DNA of 52,514 nucleotides from Acidimicrobiia bacterium (GTDB taxonomy: Bacteria; Actinomycetota; Acidimicrobiia; Spongiisociales; UBA5794). The DNA lies in the NCBI GenBank assembly GCA_030066755.1, contig JASJAX010000009.1, positions 1-52,514 on the forward strand. Reading direction: 5' to 3'. Below are positions 8,486-17,282 of the stretch, piece after piece. The position numbers were made by a program, and so were the translations under genes. Each line of letters begins with the position of its first letter. Within the stretch, counting starts at the first letter, position 1. A model generated the notes under the pieces. The model ran no database searches. It had not been told where the DNA came from and saw only the letters and a program-made list of their open reading frames with translations.

Positions 8486-8857
8486 ATGAGCGCAACACTC
8501 GCCTACGTCGCAGCCGCCGTCATCGCCCTCTGGGGTATCGCCCATGCCATCCCCACCAGGCAGGTGGTTGCCGGGTTTGGTGCGATCTCGACCGACAACC
8601 GTCGCATCATCACGCAGGAGTGGATCGCCGAGGCCCTAACCATGTGGTTTCTTGCGGCCCTCATCGTCCTCGTGACCGCGTTCGGCGACACCGGAACGAT
8701 TGCCCCGTGGATCTACCGGTCGGTTGCGATCATGCTCGTTGCCGTCGGCGCACTGACCGCCGCTACGGGCGGCCGTACCCCGGTGATCTGGTTCAAGATC
8801 TGCCCGGTGTTGCTGACGTCAACGGCGATCCTGCTGATCATCGCCAGCGTCGTCTAG
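8486..8857 (+). CDS. Small four-helix membrane protein
   Basis: The protein has 123 residues from the ATG at 8486 (MSATLAYVAA); the track uses an earlier GTG/ATG at 8453 with no better ribosome site. It has four hydrophobic segments (about 3-20, 45-62, 70-90 and 100-120) joined by short loops, with ALWGIAHAIPTR after the first. It is an integral inner-membrane protein of unknown role. It lies on the same strand and 77 nt before the radical SAM gene, which has its own promoter. Confidence 0.65.
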   Translation: MSATLAYVAAAVIALWGIAHAIPTRQVVAGFGAISTDNRRIITQEWIAEALTMWFLAALIVLVTAFGDTGTIAPWIYRSVAIMLVAVGALTAATGGRTPVIWFKICPVLLTSTAILLIIASVV

Positions 8858-8921
8858 CGGCGACTTCGCCGAGCCTGGAAGATTCGGACCGCCGGCCCTG
8901 GGTGCCGACCTGCGACCTCTG

Positions 8922-8927
8922 TACGTT
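8922..8927 (+). promoter_or_regulatory. Leaderless -10 box TACGTT
   Basis: TACGTT lies 6 nt before the ATG at 8934, with no ribosome site between. Confidence 0.4.
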
Positions 8928-8933
8928 GAGAGT

Positions 8934-10340
8934 ATGGAGTCCAAACGATCGGGCGATGCGCAGCAGCCTCCACGTTCGCGCTCGAGAGGACGACGACCGG
9001 GTGTTCCTGCGAGGACGATTCCGGCCCCTCGGGTGCGACCCGAGCGAAGGGCGGATGCCGACTCGCGGGCAGGCCGCTGCCGGGCCGTCAACCGCGCCAA
9101 CGTGGCCGCGACACCCCAATGGGCGGCCTTGGACTCCAGCTTGCAGCGAGCAATCGAGGTCGTCTCCGTTGTCCTTCCCTTCCGATCGAACCGGTATGTG
9201 ATGGACCAGCTGATCGACTGGGACCGCGTGCCCGACGATCCGATGTTCCAGCTGACGTTTCCGCAGGGAGACATGCTCTACGAGGAGGAGTTCGACGAGG
9301 TCGACCGACTGCTCGAACAGGGCGCTGATCCGAGACGAGTCGCCGAGATTGCCGATCGCATCCGAGCTCGGATGAATCCACAGCCGGGCGGGCAGAAGAC
9401 CCACAACGTACCAACGCTCGATGGGCGGCGCCTCCATGGAATCCAACACAAGTATCGCGAGACCGTGCTCTTCTTCCCGAAGCGGGGACAGACCTGCCAT
9501 GCCTACTGCACATACTGCTTCCGCTGGGCGCAGTTCATCGGAGTGAAGGATCTTCGCTTTGCCGCGATCGGGACCGACGAACTCGTCTCCTACCTGCGTC
9601 GAAACCCGGACGTGACGGATGTGCTGATCACCGGCGGCGACCCGCTGACAATGAAGACGGCCGTTCTCGAGAGGTACGTCGAGCCGTTGCTCCAACTCGG
9701 GCAACTCAGTTCGATCCGAATCGGAACCAAGGCCCCGGCGACGTGGCCCCATCGGTTCACTACCGGATCGGACGCTGACGACGTGTTGCGATTGTTCGAT
9801 CGAGTGGTGTGCAGCGGGAAGCACCTGGCGTTGATGGTGCACTACAGCCACCCGATCGAGCTCTCCACCGACCTCGCCCGACATGCCATCCGGCGGATTC
9901 GCTCGACCGGCGCCACCATTCGGATGCAGAACCCCGTGGCTCGTCGCATCAACGACGACTCCGCGGTGTGGACGGACCTCTGGCGGACGGGAGTGCGGCT
10001 CGGCTGCGTGCCGTATTACATGTTCGTCGCCCGCGACACCGGGCCGCGCAACTATTTCGAGGTGCCGTTGGCGCGCTGCTGGGAGATCTACCAGGGCGCC
10101 TACCGACACCTCAGCGGGCTGGCGCGCACGGTACGAGGACCATCGATGTCGGCCTTCCCGGGCAAGGTGCACATCCTGGGAACGACCTGCATGGATGGCA
10201 TGGAGGTGTTCGTCCTCGAGTATCTCCAAGCCCGCGACGCTGCTCTGGTGCGCCGGCCGTTCTTTGCCCGATTCGATCCCGATGTCACATGGTTCGACCA
10301 GTTGGAGCCGGCCACGGAACGTGATGCGGCCTTCTTCTGA
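8934..10340 (+). CDS. KamA-family radical SAM protein (lysine 2,3-aminomutase-like)
   Basis: This 468-residue protein carries the radical SAM cluster motif CHAYCTYC (CxxxCxxC) around residue 187, preceded by LPFRSNRYV and FQLTFPQGDM, which are typical of the lysine 2,3-aminomutase family. ITGGDPL, RIGTKAP and the C-terminal FPGKVHILG follow; the Lys there sits where the family binds PLP. The first 60 residues are Arg/Pro-rich and atypical, but the leaderless -10 box supports this start. The reaction could be amino-acid 2,3-migration or another KamA-type chemistry. No lysine-fermentation or EF-P genes are adjacent. Confidence 0.8.
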   Translation: MESKRSGDAQQPPRSRSRGRRPGVPARTIPAPRVRPERRADADSRAGRCRAVNRANVAATPQWAALDSSLQRAIEVVSVVLPFRSNRYVMDQLIDWDRVPDDPMFQLTFPQGDMLYEEEFDEVDRLLEQGADPRRVAEIADRIRARMNPQPGGQKTHNVPTLDGRRLHGIQHKYRETVLFFPKRGQTCHAYCTYCFRWAQFIGVKDLRFAAIGTDELVSYLRRNPDVTDVLITGGDPLTMKTAVLERYVEPLLQLGQLSSIRIGTKAPATWPHRFTTGSDADDVLRLFDRVVCSGKHLALMVHYSHPIELSTDLARHAIRRIRSTGATIRMQNPVARRINDDSAVWTDLWRTGVRLGCVPYYMFVARDTGPRNYFEVPLARCWEIYQGAYRHLSGLARTVRGPSMSAFPGKVHILGTTCMDGMEVFVLEYLQARDAALVRRPFFARFDPDVTWFDQLEPATERDAAFF

Positions 10341-10351
10341 GATTGGCCGGC

Positions 10352-12823
10352 TCAGCGACGACCGGGCTCCTCGGCGCGTGGATCCTCCGGCCAGCGGTGT
10401 TTGGGGTAGCGGCCGGCCATGTCCTTGCGGACTTCCTGCCACGACCCGTCCCAGAAGCCTTCGAGGTCGGTCGTGATCTGTACCGGACGATCTGCGGGAG
10501 AGAGCAACATCACCCGCACCGGCCGGCCGGCGATGCGGGGAGCGTCGGTGGTGCCGAAGAACTCCTGGACCCTCGCAGCAATGGTCGGTTGCTCGCCCGA
10601 GTAGTCAACCGCAACACGCCGTCCGCTGGGGATCTCGATTTCGCGCGGCACGAGTTGCTCAACCTCGCTCGCGGCCGGATAGCCGACGTGGTTTCGCAGA
10701 ACCTGGAGGACGTCGAGACGCCGCACGTCGTCGAGCCCCATCGGCTCGCCGAGGTACGGAACGAGCCAGTCGTCGATCGATGCGGCGAGCGCAGGGATCG
10801 AAACGTCCGGCCACGGTGGGCCCGCGTGTCGATGCAGGAACTCGACCCGGCTGCGGAACTCCGATGCAGCGGACGTCCAAGCGAGATCTCGCAGCTCGCC
10901 GTCGACAAGCCTGCGCACGATGGCGTCGGTCGTGGCGGAACTGGAGCTGGGGCGACGCCGGGACGAATCGAGCGCCAGACCGCCGAGCTTGCGTTCGGTG
11001 CGCTCCCAGAGCTCGTCGCCGTCCCACTCCAGAGTCGTTCGTTCCCGGACTTCGTGGGCAAAACGCAACGCAACGTCGTCGGCGTCGATCGGAGCCGCCA
11101 CCCGGATCCGCGCATCCTTGCGCTTTCCGTCGAGATCGGCCGGCACGACAAAGGCTTCCACCGCCAACGGATCACGATCGGATAGCCAGGCCGTTGTCCC
11201 GGTGCGGAGTTGAAACCGACCGGGGCTCCCCCGCCGCACGGCGAGACGGTCCGGGAACGCCAACGCGAGGACGGCTCCCGATCGATCCGCATCGACGGCT
11301 CCATCCGGGATCCCGGCGCGGCGCCGAAGGTCGTCGGCCACCCGGCGGACACGTCGGATCGTCCGGACGGATGCCGCCGGATGGCGGACACTCGGGTCGA
11401 CCACGAGCCGCACCCGCAAGCCCAGGTCCACCGGGAGGTCGTCGGGGTGTCCGTGCAGGACATCGCGCTCGTCGAGCAGCGCCGCGATGACCGCAGCGAG
11501 CGCCCGGTGTTCGCCGGCGTCGACCACCATGCGGGCAAGTCGCGGGTGAAGGGGAAGATCGACCATGGCGCGCCCGGTCTCGGTGAGCCGGCCACGATCG
11601 TCGATGGCGCCGAGCATGCCGAGTAGCTCCACTCCTCCGGCATAGGCCTTGGCCGGCGGCTGGTCGAGGAATCCGAGCGCCGATGGATCCGGCGTGCCCC
11701 AGGCCGCAAGCTCGAGCGCCAGGCCGGCGAGATCGACCTGCGAGATCTCCGGGTCGATGTGCGGGCGGCGTCCCCCGTGCTCGAGTTTCGACCACAGCCG
11801 ATAGGCCACACCGGGCTCGGTTCGGCCCGCCCTGCCGGCTCGCTGCTCTGCCGAGGCCCGCGAAATCGGGATCGTCTGGAGGCGAGTCATCCCGTGGCGA
11901 AGGTCGAGACGGGGTGCCCTCGCCTGTCCGCTATCGATCACGATCCGAACCCCTTCGACGGTGAGCGAGGTCTCGGCGATGTCGGTGGAGAGCACGACCT
12001 TGCGGCGCCCGGCTGCGGAGGGAAGGAGTGCGGCGTCCTGGTCCTCCGGCGGGATGCTCCCGTGGAGGAGCCGAATGTCGGCATCGAGGCCGAGATCGTC
12101 GAGCAGGTCCCGACACCTGACCATCGCACGCATTCCCGGCAGGAACACCAGCACATCGCCCGTGTCATTGCGCAATGCGCCCTGTACGACGGATGCGGCA
12201 TGGTCCTCGACCCACACGCCCCGTGGTGGCCGCTCCCAACGCACATCGATGGGATATGTCCGCGTGTCGGCGGTCACAATCGGTGCCGAATTCTGGCCTC
12301 CGAGGAGGGCCGCAACTCGTTCGGCGTCGATCGTTGCCGACATCGCCACGATCTTCAGGTCGGGACGCAACGACGCCCGGGCATCGAGCGCGAAGGCGAG
12401 CCCGAGGTCGGTCTGGAGGTTGCGCTCGTGGAGCTCGTCGAAGATCAACGCCGCGGTGTTCGGCAGCTCCGGGTCACGCTGGAGTCGCCGGGTCAGGATG
12501 CCTTCGGTGATGACTTCGATCTGCGTCGCCGAGCTCGTGCGCCGCTCGTCTCGGGTGACAAAACCGATCGACTGACCGACGGATTCGCCGGCCAGGTCGG
12601 CCATGCGCCGAGCCGCCGCTCGGGTCGCCAGGCGGCGTGGCTCGAGCATCACGATGCGCCGCCCCTCGGTCCACGGCTCGTCGACGAGCCTGAGCGGTAC
12701 CACCGTCGTCTTCCCCGAGCCCGGCGGCGCCGTGAGCACCACGTGTCCATGGGTGCCCAATGCCGCACGAACCTCGTCGATGCTGGACTCGATCGGCAGC
12801 CCGGTATCGGGAACAGAGATCAT
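10352..12823 (-). CDS. hrpB: ATP-dependent helicase HrpB
   Basis: The track ORF (1046 residues) runs past the true start. The ATG at 12823 (MISVPDTGLP) gives 823 residues, the normal HrpB size. Helicase motifs are LTAPPGSGKTTVVPL (Walker A), DELHERNLQTD (DEAH box), SATID, STDIAETSLTV and QRAGRAGRT. The C-terminal half has the HrpB-specific region. It is a DExH RNA helicase-like protein; its physiological substrate is unknown in most bacteria. A TACGCT box 7 nt before the ATG suggests a leaderless transcript. It converges with the radical SAM gene, with 11 nt between stops. Confidence 0.9.
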   Translation of the reverse strand: MISVPDTGLPIESSIDEVRAALGTHGHVVLTAPPGSGKTTVVPLRLVDEPWTEGRRIVMLEPRRLATRAAARRMADLAGESVGQSIGFVTRDERRTSSATQIEVITEGILTRRLQRDPELPNTAALIFDELHERNLQTDLGLAFALDARASLRPDLKIVAMSATIDAERVAALLGGQNSAPIVTADTRTYPIDVRWERPPRGVWVEDHAASVVQGALRNDTGDVLVFLPGMRAMVRCRDLLDDLGLDADIRLLHGSIPPEDQDAALLPSAAGRRKVVLSTDIAETSLTVEGVRIVIDSGQARAPRLDLRHGMTRLQTIPISRASAEQRAGRAGRTEPGVAYRLWSKLEHGGRRPHIDPEISQVDLAGLALELAAWGTPDPSALGFLDQPPAKAYAGGVELLGMLGAIDDRGRLTETGRAMVDLPLHPRLARMVVDAGEHRALAAVIAALLDERDVLHGHPDDLPVDLGLRVRLVVDPSVRHPAASVRTIRRVRRVADDLRRRAGIPDGAVDADRSGAVLALAFPDRLAVRRGSPGRFQLRTGTTAWLSDRDPLAVEAFVVPADLDGKRKDARIRVAAPIDADDVALRFAHEVRERTTLEWDGDELWERTERKLGGLALDSSRRRPSSSSATTDAIVRRLVDGELRDLAWTSAASEFRSRVEFLHRHAGPPWPDVSIPALAASIDDWLVPYLGEPMGLDDVRRLDVLQVLRNHVGYPAASEVEQLVPREIEIPSGRRVAVDYSGEQPTIAARVQEFFGTTDAPRIAGRPVRVMLLSPADRPVQITTDLEGFWDGSWQEVRKDMAGRYPKHRWPEDPRAEEPGRR

Positions 12824-12830
12824 CGCACGG

Positions 12831-12836
12831 AGCGTA
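12831..12836 (-). promoter_or_regulatory. Leaderless -10 box TACGCT for hrpB
   Basis: On the minus strand TACGCT ends 7 nt before the ATG at 12823. Confidence 0.4.
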
Positions 12837-12858
12837 GGCGACGGTCGGCCAACGGCCA

Positions 12859-12910
12859 CCAGCCCCCAGCCCCCAGCCCTGAGACCTGGGACTTGGGACT
12901 TGGGACTCGG
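12859..12910. repeat. Heptamer tandem repeat array
   Basis: Units are cagcccc (twice) followed by gagacct and three gggactt-type units, all 7 nt. It lies between hrpB and feoA. Confidence 0.65.
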
Positions 12911-13014
12911 CGATCCCACCGCCGCACAACATCTGCACGGCCTCCCGCAATCAGCCAGCCAGAATCCCGGGGGCAAAGGGCCTTTCGTCCCTGGGGCGCC
13001 GCCGAGTTCCGAAG

Positions 13015-13030
13015 TTAAGGTGCGCCTGAA
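13015..13030 (+). promoter_or_regulatory. Probable DtxR/IdeR-type iron operator over the -10
   Basis: TTAAGGTGCGCCTGAA is a 16-bp imperfect palindrome (12 of 16 positions symmetric) 32 nt before feoA. It shares the AGGT..GCCT.A core of the DtxR/IdeR consensus. TAAGGT inside it also reads as a TANNNT -10 box, so a metal-loaded repressor would block RNA polymerase here. Confidence 0.45.
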
Positions 13031-13061
13031 CACCGAACGACGGATTCTTGAAGTGCGCCCT

Positions 13062-13343
13062 ATGAACCAGCCCGTACCCGCCCAGGCACCCGATCGCCCA
13101 CTGTCGGTGACGCTGGCATCGGTCGAGACCGGCACGCGGGTGCGGGTTCTCGATCTCGCCGTGGAGCGGAGCATCGCTCGACGTTTGGCCGACCTCGGCC
13201 TGACGATCGGTTCGCACGCCACCGTGGTGCAGAGCTCGTCGACTGCCGTGATCCTCGCAGCACGCGGAAGCCGCTTGGCGATTGGTCGGCCGCTCGCACG
13301 GGAGATCGTCGTCACCATCGAGCCGGATGGCGGGACTCCATGA
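13062..13343 (+). CDS. feoA: FeoA ferrous iron transport accessory protein
   Basis: The 246-residue track ORF begins far upstream inside the repeat region. The ATG at 13062 (MNQPVP) gives 93 residues. The SH3-like FeoA core is visible: LASVETGTRVRVLDL, RRLADLGLTIGS, and the closing ARGSRLAIGRPLAREIVV. FeoA is a cytosolic partner of the FeoB iron permease. Its stop overlaps the feoB1 start, so it leads the feo operon. The probable iron operator sits directly upstream. Confidence 0.88.
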   Translation: MNQPVPAQAPDRPLSVTLASVETGTRVRVLDLAVERSIARRLADLGLTIGSHATVVQSSSTAVILAARGSRLAIGRPLAREIVVTIEPDGGTP

Positions 13344-13849
13344 ACCCGCCGATTTCGATGGCGCTCGCCGGAAACCCCAACAGCGGGAAGACCACACTGT
13401 TCAATGTGATCACCGGCTCGCGACATCACGTCGGGAACTGGCCGGGCAAGACCGTCGAACGTCGGTCGGGAACCGTGCGGCACGGGACCCACGACATCGA
13501 GATCGTCGACCTACCCGGCGCCTACAGTCTGGCCGCCACCTCTCCGGAGGAGGTTCTGGCCCGCGACTACCTCATCGACGAACGCCCTGATGTCGTGGTC
13601 ATCGTGGTCGACGCCTCCCACCTCGAACGCAACCTCTTCCTGGCGACCCAGATTCTCGAGTTCGGTACGCCGGCCGTGCTCGCTCTCAACATGACCGACG
13701 TCGCTGCAGCCGCCGGTATCGAGCTCGACCTCGCCACACTCGCCGAACGGCTCGGAGTCCCGGTTGTGCCGCTCGCCGCGAGCAAACGAGTCGGCGTCGA
13801 GGCGCTGCTCGATGCCGTCATCGAGGTCGGAACGAGGACCGCAGCGTGA
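13340..13849 (+). CDS. feoB: FeoB GTPase domain as a separate protein
   Basis: This 169-residue ORF holds only the N-terminal G domain of FeoB. G1 is GNPNSGKTTLFN, G2 is in VGNWPGKTVE, G3 is DLPGAYSL, G4 is NMTD and G5 is in AASKRVG. Complete FeoB proteins have about 650-770 residues; this ORF ends where the helical guanine-dissociation-inhibitor domain should begin. The next ORF continues there, with a 4-nt overlap (GTGA). It is either a true split gene or one gene broken by a single-base frameshift. It powers and regulates Fe(II) import. Confidence 0.85.
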   Translation: MNPPISMALAGNPNSGKTTLFNVITGSRHHVGNWPGKTVERRSGTVRHGTHDIEIVDLPGAYSLAATSPEEVLARDYLIDERPDVVVIVVDASHLERNLFLATQILEFGTPAVLALNMTDVAAAAGIELDLATLAERLGVPVVPLAASKRVGVEALLDAVIEVGTRTAA

Positions 13850-15555
13850 GCGACGCCCTCCATGTCGAGTATGCAGCGGAGATCGAAGCCGCCGTCGCCA
13901 CGATCGAGGTCGCCATTGCAGCCAGTCCGGCGGTCGCCAACGAATTCCCGTCACGTTGGCTCGCGCTCGAACTCCTCGAGAACGGCGACGACCTGCGACG
14001 CAGGATCACCGCCCTCGAAGGTGGCCAATCGGTGATTGACGCTGCGGAGGTCGCAATGGCGGATCTCCGGACCCACCACGGCGACCAGGCATCGATCGCC
14101 GTCGCCGGCGGTCGGTATGACTGGGTGCAGGAAGTCGCCATCGAGATCACCCGCGCCGGCCGCAGCGATGCACCGACGAGGTCAGACCGGATCGATCGTG
14201 TCCTGACCCATCCCTTCGCCGGAGTACCGGTATTCATGTTCGCCATGTGGGCGGTCTTCAAGCTGACCGCCGACGTCGCCGCGGTGTTCCTCGACTGGAT
14301 CGACTCCGTGGTCAACGGGCCGGTGGCGCGATGGGTGGCATCGGCGATCGGAGCGATGGGTCTGGGCGACACGTGGTTCGAGGACCTGATGGTCGACGGT
14401 GTTGTTGCCGGCGTTGGCGGGATTCTCGTGTTCCTCCCCGTGTTGATCGCCCTCTACATGGCACTCGCCGTCCTGGAGGACAGCGGCTACATGGCCCGCG
14501 CCGCGCTCGTCATGGACCGGCTGATGCGACGCCTGGGTCTGCCCGCCAAGAGCTTCCTCCCGATGCTCGTCGGCTTCGGTTGCACCGTTCCGGCGATTTA
14601 CGCCACCAGGACCCTCGAACGTCGCCGCGACCGGGTCCTCACCGGCCTGCTCGTCCCGTTCATGAGCTGCGGCGCCCGCCTCCCCGTGTATGTGTTGATG
14701 GCGGCGGCGTTCTTCCCGAACCGACGCGGCACCGTGGTGTTCGGCATGTACCTCCTGGGTGTTGTCGTTGCCTTGATCATCGGCTTCGTGGCGAGCAAAA
14801 CGGTGATGAGCACTTCGGCCGCTCCCCCACTGATGCTCGAACTGCCGTCGTATCGTCGACCGACGCTGCGCGCCGTGTGGTTCCACACTTGGAAACGCAC
14901 CTCGTCGTTCGTCAAAGATGCCGGAACCATCATCCTCGCCACGAGCATCGTGCTGTGGGTCTTGATGGCGATCCCGATCGGCGGCGGATCGTTCGCCGAT
15001 ACCGCCATCGAAGACAGCGCGTTCGGCCGTACGGCCCAAGTCGCCGCACCGGTCTTCGAGCCCGCGGGCTTCGGTTCGTGGGAAGCGACGGGAGCGCTGG
15101 CGACCGGATTCGTCGCCAAGGAGGTCGTGGTCACCTCGATGGCGCAGATCTACGGCACCGACCGAGCCATCGAGGACCTGACGGATCCCTCGTTCGCCGA
15201 CGACCTCGCCGAAGTTGGGAGCGGCTTCGTGGACGCGTTGCGCGACACGGCGCTCGCGGTACCCGGGATCATCGGCATCGACCTCGTGGACGACGACGCC
15301 GAGGCGGCATCTGCCGGCCTGATCGCCGCCGTCACCAGCGGCTTCGACGCTGCGAGTGGCGGGCATGGGGCCCTGGCGGCCCTGGCGTTCTGCGTCTTCG
15401 TCCTCCTCTACACGCCGTGCGTCGCCGCCGTCGCGGCGGCACGTCGTGAGCTCGGATCACGATGGATGTGGACCAGCATCATCGGCCAGACCGCCCTGGC
15501 TTGGTCGATGGCGGTGGTGACCTTCCAGATAGGCAAACTCCTGTCGCTGGGCTAG
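13846..15555 (+). CDS. feoB: FeoB helical and membrane domains (permease half)
   Basis: The 569 residues start at a GTG overlapping the end of the GTPase ORF. The first 130 residues are the FeoB helical domain (HVEYAAEIEAAV, SRWLALELLE). The gate-type membrane core follows: GGILVFLPVLIALYMAL, GFGCTVPAIYATRTLE, LLVPFMSCGARLPVY and later GFVAKEVVVTSMAQ. The conserved Cys residues of the two gate motifs are intact. With the separate G domain the sum is 738 residues, a full FeoB. It sits in the inner membrane as the Fe(II) channel. Confidence 0.88.
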   Translation: MSDALHVEYAAEIEAAVATIEVAIAASPAVANEFPSRWLALELLENGDDLRRRITALEGGQSVIDAAEVAMADLRTHHGDQASIAVAGGRYDWVQEVAIEITRAGRSDAPTRSDRIDRVLTHPFAGVPVFMFAMWAVFKLTADVAAVFLDWIDSVVNGPVARWVASAIGAMGLGDTWFEDLMVDGVVAGVGGILVFLPVLIALYMALAVLEDSGYMARAALVMDRLMRRLGLPAKSFLPMLVGFGCTVPAIYATRTLERRRDRVLTGLLVPFMSCGARLPVYVLMAAAFFPNRRGTVVFGMYLLGVVVALIIGFVASKTVMSTSAAPPLMLELPSYRRPTLRAVWFHTWKRTSSFVKDAGTIILATSIVLWVLMAIPIGGGSFADTAIEDSAFGRTAQVAAPVFEPAGFGSWEATGALATGFVAKEVVVTSMAQIYGTDRAIEDLTDPSFADDLAEVGSGFVDALRDTALAVPGIIGIDLVDDDAEAASAGLIAAVTSGFDAASGGHGALAALAFCVFVLLYTPCVAAVAAARRELGSRWMWTSIIGQTALAWSMAVVTFQIGKLLSLG

Positions 15556-15577
15556 CTGCTGCGCCCAGCCCCGGGCA

Positions 15578-16498
15578 TCACGATGCGCGCTTGTACGCCC
15601 CTGGGCGAACGCCGACCACACGCTGGAAGGCGTTGCTGAACGCCGCCTCGGTGCGGTACCCGACGCGGCTGGCGACAGCGGCAACCGATCGTTGCTCCTC
15701 CTTCAGGAGTCGAGTTGCCAGGTGGATCCGCCAGCGGGTCAGGTAGTCGCCCGGGGTCTCACCGACCGTCGAGCGGAACCGGCCGAAGAAGCTGGAGCGT
15801 GACATGCCGACTGCCGTTGCCAACTCGGTCGCGGTCCACGATCGGTCGGGGTGACGATGGATCAGACCCAGCGCCTCGGCGATGGCCGGATCGCGGAGCC
15901 CGCCGAGCCACCCCACATGGTCGTCCGGGAGGTCGGCGATGTACCGGCGCAACACGTAGACGAGCAGAACGTCGGTCAGGCGTCCGATCACGGCCTCCGA
16001 CCCGGGAGTCGACTCGTCAACCTCCTCGGCGATCAGCTCGACGAGCATCTCGACGACACGGGACACCCGGCCTCGTTGATCTCGCACCACGAGGAGCGGG
16101 GGGATCATCGAGAACACAGGATGCACGTCACTGCGATCGAAATCGACCGTGCCGCAGATGAGCGACGTGTGCGCTCCGCCGCCGGCGACCACGAGGTGGC
16201 CCATGCCGGCGTCGTCGACGGTCGTGGCGTCGCTGATCGGCACGGTCGCTCGCTCCGGGGCGTCGGTCATCAGATGGTTGTCGCCGGCGGGAATCACGAC
16301 GACGTCACCCCTCTGCAACTCGATCGGATCGCCGCCATCGGCCAGCCGTACCCAGGCGTGCCCGCGGACGACGGCGTGGAAGATCCCGCTCGCCGTCCGA
16401 CCGGATTCGATCCCCCACGGCGCATCGAGCGCAGCTCGCGAGAAGATCGATCCCCGCATCTGCACCGAGCGCAGGATATCAGTGAGTGCGTCAGCCAT
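15578..16498 (-). CDS. AraC-family regulator with cupin sensor
   Basis: From the ATG at 16498 (MADALTDILRS) the protein has 306 residues; the track uses a TTG seven codons upstream. The first 190 residues are a cupin domain of the AraC_binding/Cupin_6 kind (AWVRLADGGDPIELQRGDVVVIPAG, AGDNHLM). Two helix-turn-helix units fill the C-terminus (WTATELATAVGMSRSSFFGRFR and SVAAVASRVGYRTEAAFSNAFQ), ending GVRPGAYK. This architecture controls detoxification or oxidoreductase genes in many actinobacteria. It is divergent from a small membrane-protein gene, a plausible target, and converges with feoB. Confidence 0.87.
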   Translation of the reverse strand: MADALTDILRSVQMRGSIFSRAALDAPWGIESGRTASGIFHAVVRGHAWVRLADGGDPIELQRGDVVVIPAGDNHLMTDAPERATVPISDATTVDDAGMGHLVVAGGGAHTSLICGTVDFDRSDVHPVFSMIPPLLVVRDQRGRVSRVVEMLVELIAEEVDESTPGSEAVIGRLTDVLLVYVLRRYIADLPDDHVGWLGGLRDPAIAEALGLIHRHPDRSWTATELATAVGMSRSSFFGRFRSTVGETPGDYLTRWRIHLATRLLKEEQRSVAAVASRVGYRTEAAFSNAFQRVVGVRPGAYKRAS

Positions 16499-16605
16499 CA
16501 GAGATTCCGTACGTATCAATATGAATAGTGGACATTTGCGTATTCACACGTCCCATACCTCACACTACGTTACGTCACGACGGGACGTCAAGACCTGGAG
16601 GGCAC

Positions 16606-16860
16606 ATGAGCAAGGTGTGGATCCCGACCATTGCCAACTTCTTTCTCCCCGGAGCCGGCTACCTGATCCTCGGCGTCAAACGAGCGTTGTCGCTGATGTG
16701 GCTCCCCGGCTTCGTAGCACTCACGATCGTGGAGTTCGGGATCCAGGACTCCGAGCCGAATCTCTACTGGCTCATGTTCGCCGCAGTGTTCGTGATCAAC
16801 CTGGCGTTTGCGATCGACGTGTACCAGCTGGCGCAGGAGAAGGCTGAGCAGGCCGCCTAG
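16606..16860 (+). CDS. Small membrane protein, 84 aa
   Basis: The start is the ATG at 16606 (MSKVWIPTIANF), with TGGAGGG upstream; the track ORF begins earlier. Three hydrophobic stretches are visible: NFFLPGAGYLILGVKRA, LMWLPGFVALTIV and LYWLMFAAVFVINLAFAIDVYQL. The first resembles the opening of TM2-like small membrane proteins, but the family is not certain. It is transcribed away from the AraC gene across a 107-nt spacer with an ACGTC...GACGT inverted repeat, so it may be that regulator's target. Confidence 0.65.
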   Translation: MSKVWIPTIANFFLPGAGYLILGVKRALSLMWLPGFVALTIVEFGIQDSEPNLYWLMFAAVFVINLAFAIDVYQLAQEKAEQAA

Positions 16861-16901
16861 TCGACCTCAAGGGAACCAGCGGCGACACCGACACTCAGAC
16901 C

Positions 16902-17282
16902 ATGAGTCTTCACTTCCTCGCTGGCTACGTGCTCGGTGAGCACGGCCGTCAGTCGGCCCGCCTGGCCGCAGCGGCTGGGGCTGCAGCCGGGTCGGGCGCC
17001 CAACGCGACGACATCTATGAACTCCACGATCGGGTCGATCGCCTGACCCTCGTCGTGGCGGCCATGTGGTCGCTACTCCAAGAGCAGGGACTCGATGAGC
17101 AAGCCCTCGCCGACCGCATCCGCGAGATGGACGAGGCCGACGGTTCCGCCGACGGCAAGATGACCCAGCAGGCTACGGACTGCTCGAGCTGCGGGGCAAA
17201 GATCGGCGCCGGCCTCGACCGCTGCCAGTTCTGCGGGGCCGCCGCAACCGACGGCACCGCCGACCCGTTTGCCAGGGTGTAG
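16902..17282 (+). CDS. Small protein with C-terminal zinc ribbon
   Basis: This 126-residue protein has an N-terminal Gly/Ala-rich helix (FLAGYVLGEHGRQSARLAAAAG), a central amphipathic helix pair and a C-terminal zinc ribbon with two CxxC knuckles (CSSCGAKIG and CQFCGAA). I do not recognise a named family. It is on the same strand 41 nt after the small membrane protein gene and may be co-transcribed. A heptamer array starts right after its stop codon. Confidence 0.6.
   Translation: MSLHFLAGYVLGEHGRQSARLAAAAGAAAGSGAQRDDIYELHDRVDRLTLVVAAMWSLLQEQGLDEQALADRIREMDEADGSADGKMTQQATDCSSCGAKIGAGLDRCQFCGAAATDGTADPFARV

Noticed and set aside
8838-10442. 534-residue minus-strand ORF opposite the radical SAM gene
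   Set aside because: It has no recognisable motif, while the plus strand shows complete radical SAM signatures.
16555-16595. ACGTC-n-GACGT inverted repeat as AraC operator
   Set aside because: The arms are only 5 bp and AraC proteins usually use direct repeats, so the evidence is too weak to list as a site.
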